Shown: positions 57,625 through 64,000 of the stretch, one piece after another
How the letters are laid out: each line of letters starts with the position of its first letter
Position numbering within the stretch: position 1 is the first letter of the stretch
Origin: Lutraria lutraria
Lineage: Eukaryota > Mollusca > Bivalvia > Venerida > Mactridae
Direction of reading: 5' to 3'
Length of the DNA: 64,000 nucleotides
Assembly: GCA_964023205.1 (NCBI GenBank)
Contig: OZ026847.1
Span: forward strand, 34,599,913-34,663,912
Notes under the pieces: generated by a model
Databases searched by the model: none
Seen by the model: only the letters and a program-made list of their open reading frames with translations
Told to the model about the DNA's origin: nothing
Program-made: the position numbers and the translations under genes

Positions 57625-58735
57625 CTAAAGCATCAAAGGCTTGTCTTGAAGCTGGATTCATAGGACCCTGTCTCATCAGGTGAATACGATGTCTCAAAAG
57701 GGGTTTCAAGACAGCCTGTCTTGATAAGGTAGATAAGGATAGGGGTGAAAAACGGCACAATGGAGTGTCTGGTGAACTTCTTGAACTGGGAGATGATCTA
57801 CTAGATGATCTGCTGGATGAATTTCTTGAAGAACTCAAACTACTTGACCCACTGGTTGAATAACTACTTGGTGAACTTCTAGATAAACTGCTTGAATAAC
57901 TCAAACTGCTTGGTCCACTTCTAGATAAACTGCTTGGCCCACTGCTTGGCCCACTGCTTGAATAACTCAAACTGCTTGGTCCACTGCTGCTTGAATAACT
58001 GCTTGGTCCACTTCTAGATAAACTTCTTGAACTTCTAGATAAACTGCTTGGTCCACTTCTTGATAAACTTCTAGATGAACTTTTAGGTGTGCTAAAACTG
58101 TTTGATCCACTTCTAGAAGAATTTCTTAAGCTTCTAGATGAATTTAGACTAAAGTTCAAACTACTCACAGGACTGATAGGAGACCATTGTAACTTACTGA
58201 TTGGAGTTACAGCCATAGAGGGTGTTGAAGTGGTTTGCTTTCGACGACGGAGAGTAATAAAACGTTCATTGATCTTGGCAGGCGATTTTCTAGCTTTTTT
58301 AGCTGGTGCTTTTCTAGGTTTTCTAGCAGGCGATTTTCTTTTAGCTGGAGATTTTCTAGGTTTTCTAGCAGGCGCTTTTCTTTTAGCTGGAGATTTTACA
58401 AATTTACGAATCGTCTTTTGACCATTCCATCGGAGTAAACTTCGTATCATGACTCCACCAAGAAATCCACCTCCTCCTGGTTTCAATATGAGTTGACGTT
58501 TAGTATCCATGTCCACTTGATCATCTCCCAGCTGCTCTAATTCATGCTGATGTTTTTGCATAAAGTTTTGTGTTTGTTTAGGTAGCACAATTTTCTTTTT
58601 TAAAATCACCTTTGCTGCTAAGGTGAACCACTTGAGCATTTCTTTTAATCCAGACCGTAGCATTTGCTCCCGTACAGTAGGGTCTCGTTCCTGACCCAAA
58701 TGTTCTAACGATTGAGCTATGGCTGTGGCTGACAT
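57620..58735 (-). CDS. H1-like / SR-repeat basic protein, Polinton core candidate
   Basis: 371 residues. Residues 1-105 share the layout of the 123-residue neighbour (LKEMLKWFTLAAKVILKKK, DMDTKRQLILKPGGGGF). Residues about 113-155 are a histone H1/protamine-like run of SPAKRK, APARKPRK and SPAKK units. From about residue 195 there are Ser-Arg repeats (SRSGPSSLSRSSRSLSRS) and a basic C-terminus. Such a protein is suited to compact viral DNA, in the role of adenovirus pVII; the SR part could be phosphorylated. The repeat-rich DNA may vary in length. Not a known named family over its full length. Confidence 0.75.
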   Translation of the reverse strand: MSATAIAQSLEHLGQERDPTVREQMLRSGLKEMLKWFTLAAKVILKKKIVLPKQTQNFMQKHQHELEQLGDDQVDMDTKRQLILKPGGGGFLGGVMIRSLLRWNGQKTIRKFVKSPAKRKAPARKPRKSPAKRKSPARKPRKAPAKKARKSPAKINERFITLRRRKQTTSTPSMAVTPISKLQWSPISPVSSLNFSLNSSRSLRNSSRSGSNSFSTPKSSSRSLSRSGPSSLSRSSRSLSRSGPSSYSSSSGPSSLSYSSSGPSSGPSSLSRSGPSSLSYSSSLSRSSPSSYSTSGSSSLSSSRNSSSRSSSRSSPSSRSSPDTPLCRFSPLSLSTLSRQAVLKPLLRHRIHLMRQGPMNPASRQAFDALV

Positions 58736-58768
58736 GATGACTGAATGATCTTATATGAGTAAACGATG

Positions 58769-58776
58769 TTTATATA
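58769..58776 (-). promoter_or_regulatory. TATA box TATATAAA overlapping the ATPase stop codon
   Basis: TATATAAA on the minus strand contains the TAA stop (58770-58772) of the ATPase gene and lies about 35 bases before ATG 58735, implying a very short leader. Confidence 0.65.
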
Positions 58777-59417
58777 TACACAACTGGCCCACGTTTTTCT
58801 CCAGTGATCCAGTGATGAAAAATATCTGTTCTTAACCGATAACTGTCTGGTGTTTGAGGGTGAAAGTCAATCACTAAATACCCATGAGGTGTAGAGATAG
58901 CATCTTGATAAGCGGGTAACAAGTGTGGCAATTGAATTTGATTCGCCAACACTTTGATTTGTCCTTTATCTCTTGTGTTTTGAAATAAGATCATGTAATG
59001 TGCATTTAAACTCAGGGTACGACTGGCTTTCGATTGTTGAAACATGTTTTGTGTAATGTAGATCACACTAGCATTACGATGGTGACCTTTTCGTGTAAAC
59101 CATAATTTGATTTTCTCTTCATCTTTATCACCAAGCATGTCATCAAATATAATTAAATGAGGAATGGATGTATCCTCTACTATCTCTTCATCCTCGTCAG
59201 GTATCCCCTGTATGAACCGAATACTAGGTTCTTGTTCTTGTAATTGTGCATAGGCTACTTGCCATTCTTTGTAACACCATACAATACGCTCAGGTACTAC
59301 TTGAAACAAATCTGATTTGTATTCCAACACCTTTTTTACGAATTGTGTTTTACCAGAGCCACTAGGGCCTGCGATAAACATATTGCAAGGATGCTTAAAA
59401 AGTAAACTGGACTCCAT
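58770..59417 (-). CDS. ATP: FtsK-HerA type genome-packaging ATPase
   Basis: 215 residues, the usual length of Polinton, virophage and A32-like packaging ATPases. Walker A is GPSGSGKT (residues 17-24), Walker B is HLIIFDDML, and a sensor-like YITQN follows. The enzyme would pump the DNA into the capsid. Start ATG 59417 is well defined. The last codons (VYI-stop) overlap the TATA box of the next gene. No break. Confidence 0.93.
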   Translation of the reverse strand: MESSLLFKHPCNMFIAGPSGSGKTQFVKKVLEYKSDLFQVVPERIVWCYKEWQVAYAQLQEQEPSIRFIQGIPDEDEEIVEDTSIPHLIIFDDMLGDKDEEKIKLWFTRKGHHRNASVIYITQNMFQQSKASRTLSLNAHYMILFQNTRDKGQIKVLANQIQLPHLLPAYQDAISTPHGYLVIDFHPQTPDSYRLRTDIFHHWITGEKRGPVVYI

Positions 59418-59457
59418 GACGTGAAAATCACAACTAACACTATTGGAAGAAAAACAT

Positions 59458-59467
59458 TTTATTTATT
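59458..59467 (-). terminator. Poly(A) signal, double AATAAATAAA
   Basis: Minus-strand AATAAATAAA about 13-22 bases after the stop codon of the 120-residue gene (59480) and before the ATPase ATG. It probably ends the transcript of the early polymerase-side block. Confidence 0.6.
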
Positions 59468-59479
59468 TGTGTAACAAGT

Positions 59480-59842
59480 TTATGTATGAGTACAAGAATA
59501 ATCACAACAAGAACAACACATGTCATGTAAGGGTAACAACAGTTTGTCAGAAAATTCAAACACACATTCTGAATGTCCAAATTGACTCAGAAATGTTAAC
59601 ACAGAGTCATTGTTCACCACCTGTTTGAACCAATCCGTTTCACTCAAGTCCATGGGTACTGATTGTTTATAAAATGAATTCATCACATGAAGTCCATGTT
59701 TCATTTCTTCAAACATGTCTGGTGTACTCAACTGTTGTCGAATCCATTCCAGAGAATGATGACCTTCAGGTATCTTCATACGATAAGCAAATACCAATGC
59801 TTTTCTCAACAGGGTATGGTTCATAATATCAAACTGTTCCAT
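59480..59842 (-). CDS. Polinton small protein, unknown function, Cys-rich tail
   Basis: 120 residues from ATG 59842 (MEQFDIMNH). Mostly helical (HHSLEWIRQQLSTPDMFEEM), ending in a Cys cluster (DMCCSCCDYSCTHT) that may bind metal. It overlaps the 95-residue gene upstream by 22 bases, and a double poly(A) signal follows it. I do not recognise the family. Confidence 0.6.
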   Translation of the reverse strand: MEQFDIMNHTLLRKALVFAYRMKIPEGHHSLEWIRQQLSTPDMFEEMKHGLHVMNSFYKQSVPMDLSETDWFKQVVNNDSVLTFLSQFGHSECVFEFSDKLLLPLHDMCCSCCDYSCTHT

Positions 59843-60108
59843 TCTCGAATCGTGTGAATCACTCTATCGTTACATACATAAGTATTCCAATCGTCTCGAT
59901 GGATAGCTTTCAAGTCTAAGTGTGCACTGATCATAGCATCACGAATCATCTGTCTAAATAGTTCAAACGTGTGAGGATTCAGAATCCACGCGCGAATGTC
60001 CTTGACCTTGACAAGGTCATCTTGTACAATACTGTATAACGTATCCGTATACAGCTCAAAGTCCAAAATGTAATATAAACTTATAAATCGTCTAGATGGT
60101 TTAACCAT
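59821..60108 (-). CDS. Polinton small protein, unknown function
   Basis: 95 residues from ATG 60108 (MVKPSRRFISLYYILDF). The longer frame to 60129 starts with TTG. Predicted helical, with DDLVKVKDIRAWILNP and a C-terminus of HTIREWNSLIL. It overlaps the preceding gene by 28 bases and the following one by 22. No recognisable motif. Confidence 0.58.
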   Translation of the reverse strand: MVKPSRRFISLYYILDFELYTDTLYSIVQDDLVKVKDIRAWILNPHTFELFRQMIRDAMISAHLDLKAIHRDDWNTYVCNDRVIHTIREWNSLIL

Positions 60109-60749
60109 AATTGAATATTTCCTGAACAAATCACTATTCTAGGTCGATTCGCATGAACGGCTTCAATCTCGTCTTTGACTTCTCTTAAACGGTGTCTTAA
60201 TTTATAGAACACGGCACGATACTGTAGAATATGAATAACATGAGTGAACGGTACCTGTCTCTTAAATACCATGATACCACGTATTTTAAACTGTGAATAC
60301 GGACGCCATCCGGGGTGAGATCTCCCATTGTCCTCTTCAGCCATACTGAACCATATCACATTTGGGGTAGAACGAAAATTGTTAGCTAAGGCAGATACGT
60401 CGCTCAAATTAGCATCGTGGATTAAAAAATCCCATGTCGTAGATAACATACGATCTAAGCTTTGTTGTACCACATTCAGTTTTCGTAGAATCGGTAATTT
60501 TTGGTTGAATGACAAGTCCTGGCGATCACCTACATCCTTCAACAGTCTCTCTATCCGTCGATGATTTGTATGTTGTAAGCTATGTATAGCATTATGAGTA
60601 GCCCATGTGTGCACTAACTCCATCTTCCATGTTTTAGCGTTAGCCCATATGACATAACGATAAATTTTAAGTCTCAGCTCTATCGGTAGTAAGGGTATCC
60701 AATCCATGTCTTTATGAATAATGACTTTTAGATGACTTGTTCTAGTCAT
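60081..60749 (-). CDS. F-box-like Polinton protein
   Basis: 222 residues. Near the N-terminus WIPLLPIELRLKIYRYVIWA follows the L-P-x-E-L-x-x-K-I-x-x-Y pattern of F-box motifs, which recruit substrates to SCF ubiquitin ligases. The rest is helical and basic with no recognised substrate-binding repeat (REVKDEIEAVHANRPRIV). It lies directly after PolB, separated by 17 bases that hold a TCAAGGTCA site. The F-box reading is inference from a short motif. Confidence 0.5.
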   Translation of the reverse strand: MTRTSHLKVIIHKDMDWIPLLPIELRLKIYRYVIWANAKTWKMELVHTWATHNAIHSLQHTNHRRIERLLKDVGDRQDLSFNQKLPILRKLNVVQQSLDRMLSTTWDFLIHDANLSDVSALANNFRSTPNVIWFSMAEEDNGRSHPGWRPYSQFKIRGIMVFKRQVPFTHVIHILQYRAVFYKLRHRLREVKDEIEAVHANRPRIVICSGNIQLWLNHLDDL

Positions 60750-60760
60750 TACCTAAAAGG

Positions 60761-60769
60761 TCAAGGTCA
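60761..60769 (+). promoter_or_regulatory. TCAAGGTCA nuclear-receptor half-site
   Basis: An exact NR5A/ERR-type monomer site, within an aggtcaaggtca direct repeat, in the gap between PolB and the F-box-like gene. Other exact copies in the element are at 52320-52328, 53109-53117 and 60003-60011, all inside genes. Confidence 0.3.
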
Positions 60770-63700
60770 GTCATGTAGATAACCATAAGGCACAGTCATA
60801 TGATTCTCGACCACAATACGTTTGGTATACACCGAACGAAATGTTTTGACTTGTTTCTCACTGGTCACGGTTCTGTCCTTATGACGTTTAATCCGAGAAG
60901 CATATTCAACTACGGTCGAATAATGATGTCTGTCTTTCACACAATCCACCATCGTATTGAAATTCACTTGTTGAGTGGCATTGTAGTCTAACGTAATGCC
61001 TTTCACTTTGCAATTTTGATGGAGTTCACCATTTTCAATGTATTCATAGCCATAGTTCTTTGGACCTAAAGCGACATATCTCACAATACGACCCTTTGGT
61101 ACCTCATCTGTCCATTTTCCCAATCGACTGGAGATAATAGGAACATTATAGCCATCAGGGTCATGAATGTACATACAACTGTCTGTGTCAAAATACAATA
61201 CTCTCTTTCCTAGAGGTTCAAGCACTTTGTACAGTTCTAATCGAGCATAAGCCGTCACAAATGAAGCCACCACAGGATTGGCTGATGAATGAGGGTCTGC
61301 TTTGTCCGATTCATCAGTGTAATTCATTAACATGAATTCATCATGATCAAAACACTCTACATATTTCACAGACTTTTTAGGATCGTTCAGTATTCCGTAG
61401 AACTGGTCCAATCGATGAACATACTCTGTTTTAGGCAAGAGGTTAGTTTGAGCATTTTTACCCCAGAGACAATTCAGCATGGTTTTGGCAAAAGCTCGTT
61501 TTCCTGGATTTTTCTCCACCTGTTGCAAACGAATTCCTTCTGCTTCAAAATAATCTTGTTTAAATTTATCTTGAGCCTCTTCCGTATCCACCCCTGGAGG
61601 ATATCCACTAGCCTCTTGTTTCATTTTCAAGTATTTGTCAATGTATTGCCGATAGACGTCCGTACTCCATTCATCCCAGTGCCATACATGATACACTTTT
61701 GATACTTGATAGCCTAAAGCAATAGCTTTAGCCAATTCAACATGAGTCCATGTGCCATACAAGAACCGTTCATACGGGGAATGTGTACAATAATCCATCT
61801 CCTTCTCAGCACAAGTACGGCATAGCGTAAACACCATTTTGCTATTACAGTGTATGGGTAAGACAGGCATCCATAAATCTTGCGGGGGTAGAACACGGCA
61901 TTTAATCAGTCCTTTGTATTTCTCAATATGCTGTTGATCAATTTGTTCTTGACTCATGATCACTGGATGGCCTATCGGATAAGACCTGTACTTGTTCACA
62001 TACGGATAGAGAGAACAAATATCCACATATTTGATTTCTTGGTCGTTGTCTACTTCATGATACAGTCGAACGGCATTCGTACGACCTCCGAACAAAGCTT
62101 CCCTGGGTTGTATCGGTTCTTGACCATGATAGAATCGTTCCACTCTTGTCTTATAGGCAGGATCCTTTTGACAACGCTGATCAAATTCACATTCCCACAT
62201 GACCACAACAGGGTACCCCTGTTCTTTCAAAGACTCCAGTCGTTTATACGTATCGTGATAGGCCTGTTGCATGCTTCTCAAAGTATACGGATTAATGGTA
62301 CTTCGGTTAGGAAAACAGGTGGGGCACCCATGGTACCAACATCCCATAAATTCATACACGGTGTTGGTCTCTTGACAATAGCCATCCACGTAATAAGGTC
62401 CAATTTTGACTTCGCCTTTGTTATTCAAGGCATGCCGAATATGTATCTCTTCGGTGACAGCCATCATTTGTAGCCAACGTATGCCTTTCATGGAATACCG
62501 GGTTTTATTGGGATACCCGGCATCCGAAATCACGGCTAAACTATGAGGCGGCATGGAATTTTTGCGCCAGGCTTTGTTACACACTTGAGCTAATGTGGTA
62601 GCTTCAGTAAATGGATCTATTTGATCACTTTCCAATAATTGTTGACGAAATTCTCCACACCCGCGTCTTAAAATGTCCACATCCGATTGACAGTATTTCT
62701 CCATTTCCTTTTGAAAATCAAATACGTCACCTTTTCTTTCATTGTACCAGGTTAAAAACTCTTCACGTCGCTCTGGTTTCATACTATCCGGTTTGTAAAA
62801 GTGTAGCGGCAAATAAGGTCCCACATAATCTTGATACGCCAGGGTGTTTGCATAGAATGGAAACCATCCTTTGGCTAACTCGGTCAGTCCAAATGTATTG
62901 GGAAAACCGGAGAGAGGCATACTCAGGAAACTGAGGGAGTCAATCATGCGTATTCCATGCACTCTCAATTGAATGATTTTACTACCATTCATAATCAACT
63001 GGGGTTTCGCCGTCCCCTGAGTGAGCACATATCTAAGAATAAACTGAGCGTCATAGCCTTGAGCATTGTGGGCTATCACTGTCGATCCTCGATGGGTAGG
63101 GAGAAATAGCCAAGTACAGAATTGTTGTAACGTATTTTCACCACGGAATGTCATTTGTCTGGCTTCATTCACCTCTTCACAATACTCACATGGAGCTTTC
63201 ACTGACTTACACATACAGTCACCACAAGCACGTTGAGCCACACAAAAATTAGGGATATGTTCTCCAGAATCAAAACGACATTCAAAATCAAAAAAGATGA
63301 ATGGTACTTCTGGTTGTTTTCTATCGGGTGGTTCATACGTTGGAATGTAACAGTCATGATCTGGTCCTACTATGGCTTTACAACACCTGCATTTCTTTGT
63401 CCCTGGGCAAACGTGACTCCGTTTCGTTTCAATCACCTTTTGCCCACATTTCTTACAATTCCATACGGATTCACAAATGGTTTTACGTTGTTTTCCCGTT
63501 TTTGTTTTATGATTTTCAAAACATGCCTGACTCTGGAATAGGCGACGACAATCTGGACATCTTATAGATTGCCCTGCTGGGCACAGGGTGTGAGCATAAC
63601 ACTGACAAATATGGCTACACTGGTGTCCTTCACGGTGATCATAACTGATATCGCACCATTCACAATAATAACCCCGTCCGAGAAATCCGGTGATGGATAC

Positions 63701-64000
63701 GATACAGTCATAATGATTATCATGGTGAAAGATATGAATCACACGACTTTTTTCAGTCATAGCAGGTGGTTTGAATAACAATTCACTTCCATAATGTTGT
63801 GGATGGATTTTAATCACGTAGCTGGGATAGAGATAGTCCTGTAGTTTTTGGTATTCTTCTATACCACACGACTGATCCGATGAAATACCCACTTGCTTCA
63901 ACAATGCTTCAGCTTCGTATTTTTGAAGATTTTTCTTAGAGCGACGTATATAACCCCATCGTTTTTTCCATTCCGGGGTTTGATTTTCATGTACTTTACA
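60767..64000 (-). CDS. PolB: Protein-primed DNA polymerase B, N-terminus beyond the window
   Basis: The frame runs without a break to the window edge. The first 1045-residue stretch starts at a TTG (63904), so the real start lies outside. Counted from there: a Cys/His-rich zinc-finger-like region (about 80-185); exonuclease ExoI DFE (206-208), ExoII HNAQGYD (279-285) and ExoIII YCQSD (404-408); an inserted segment with EFMGCWYHGCPTC (518-530) resembling restriction-endonuclease-like inserts of this family; then Pol A DICSLYP (628-634), Pol B KTMLNCLWG (807-815) and Pol C DTDS (906-909). All catalytic acids are intact. It would copy the element from a protein primer, as in adenovirus and other Polintons. 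Confidence 0.95.
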   Translation of the reverse strand, partial: CKVHENQTPEWKKRWGYIRRSKKNLQKYEAEALLKQVGISSDQSCGIEEYQKLQDYLYPSYVIKIHPQHYGSELLFKPPAMTEKSRVIHIFHHDNHYDCIVSITGFLGRGYYCEWCDISYDHREGHQCSHICQCYAHTLCPAGQSIRCPDCRRLFQSQACFENHKTKTGKQRKTICESVWNCKKCGQKVIETKRSHVCPGTKKCRCCKAIVGPDHDCYIPTYEPPDRKQPEVPFIFFDFECRFDSGEHIPNFCVAQRACGDCMCKSVKAPCEYCEEVNEARQMTFRGENTLQQFCTWLFLPTHRGSTVIAHNAQGYDAQFILRYVLTQGTAKPQLIMNGSKIIQLRVHGIRMIDSLSFLSMPLSGFPNTFGLTELAKGWFPFYANTLAYQDYVGPYLPLHFYKPDSMKPERREEFLTWYNERKGDVFDFQKEMEKYCQSDVDILRRGCGEFRQQLLESDQIDPFTEATTLAQVCNKAWRKNSMPPHSLAVISDAGYPNKTRYSMKGIRWLQMMAVTEEIHIRHALNNKGEVKIGPYYVDGYCQETNTVYEFMGCWYHGCPTCFPNRSTINPYTLRSMQQAYHDTYKRLESLKEQGYPVVVMWECEFDQRCQKDPAYKTRVERFYHGQEPIQPREALFGGRTNAVRLYHEVDNDQEIKYVDICSLYPYVNKYRSYPIGHPVIMSQEQIDQQHIEKYKGLIKCRVLPPQDLWMPVLPIHCNSKMVFTLCRTCAEKEMDYCTHSPYERFLYGTWTHVELAKAIALGYQVSKVYHVWHWDEWSTDVYRQYIDKYLKMKQEASGYPPGVDTEEAQDKFKQDYFEAEGIRLQQVEKNPGKRAFAKTMLNCLWGKNAQTNLLPKTEYVHRLDQFYGILNDPKKSVKYVECFDHDEFMLMNYTDESDKADPHSSANPVVASFVTAYARLELYKVLEPLGKRVLYFDTDSCMYIHDPDGYNVPIISSRLGKWTDEVPKGRIVRYVALGPKNYGYEYIENGELHQNCKVKGITLDYNATQQVNFNTMVDCVKDRHHYSTVVEYASRIKRHKDRTVTSEKQVKTFRSVYTKRIVVENHMTVPYGYLHD

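Larger units (their letters stand above)
50621..64000 (-). mobile_element. Maverick/Polinton element, one end plus 13.4 kb, continues past the window
   Basis: Sixteen tightly packed minus-strand genes include protein-primed PolB, FtsK-HerA packaging ATPase, retroviral-type integrase, adenain-like protease, and penton-like and double-jelly-roll capsid proteins. This is the defining Polinton set. The end near 50.6 kb is inferred: Polinton ends usually begin with AG, and agtatatggcgataccctgg at 50621 is the best candidate, but the partner terminal repeat lies outside the window. No stop or frameshift breaks any gene seen. Confidence 0.93.

Noticed and set aside
58089..58438. Hydrophobic plus-strand frames of 67-110 codons
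   Set aside because: Antisense of the Lys/Ser/Arg-rich repeats of the core-like gene.
61928..62934. Plus-strand frames of 107-181 codons
   Set aside because: Antisense of PolB; no motifs of their own.

Overview
The window looks like animal nuclear DNA. Genes are split by GT-AG introns. Long stretches are AT-rich and packed with MITEs, tRNA-derived SINEs, LINE 3' ends and tandem repeats. The repeat style (reiterated 'gaccttgtgacctag' blocks, 'gccggacgg' tails), a B-box/beta-propeller TRIM-like gene and a Polinton suggest a marine invertebrate, most likely a bivalve mollusc. The species assignment is inference.

Positions 1-14 kb: a 139-bp tandem repeat; a 1.7-kb element with 29-bp inverted termini; an apparently intact Tc1-type DD34E transposon (5331-6964); two smaller inverted-repeat elements; and a two-exon TRIM-like gene (8720-10693) interrupted by one in-frame stop codon. 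Positions 14.5-38.2 kb (minus strand): a large gene assembled by hand from 22 phase-consistent exons (about 1158 codons). It is the orthologue of TTI1, the HEAT-repeat subunit of the TTT (TELO2-TTI1-TTI2) complex that stabilises PIKK kinases. Its introns hold MITEs, two tRNA-SINEs, satellite-like arrays and a 4.4-kb pogo/Tigger-like element carrying a long in-frame tandem repeat. A 38-bp minisatellite has copied the splice acceptor of one TTI1 exon eight times. Positions 39.2-43.0 kb (minus): a single-coding-exon gene of about 1090 residues that looks transposase-derived and ends in a Tudor/SH3-like segment. Positions 43.7-50.3 kb: LINE 3' fragments, a TTAA-flanked MITE and otherwise unassigned AT-rich DNA.

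Positions about 50.6-64.0 kb: one side of a Maverick/Polinton (adintovirus-like) element, cut by the window end. Sixteen genes, all on the minus strand, are packed end to end: protein-primed DNA polymerase B, an F-box-like protein, two small unknowns, the packaging ATPase, an H1/SR-like basic protein, its small paralogue, a conserved unknown, a chromodomain integrase, a two-helix membrane protein, a penton-like minor capsid protein, a basic core-like protein, a major capsid protein, an unknown, an adenain-type protease and a coiled-coil/Cys-rich protein. No frame is broken in the visible part, so it could be a recently active element. PolB would replicate it, the integrase insert it, the ATPase package it, and the protease mature the basic precursors inside a double-jelly-roll capsid.

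The most unusual signal is just after the stop codon of the last Polinton gene. Two tandem stem-loops match the metazoan histone mRNA 3'-end element (6-bp stem, TTTC loop, ACCA flank) and are followed by a purine-rich stretch like a U7 snRNA target. The same gene is preceded by three evenly spaced CRE-type TGACGTCA sites. This suggests a virus-like element with a replication-dependent, histone-like, non-polyadenylated transcript.
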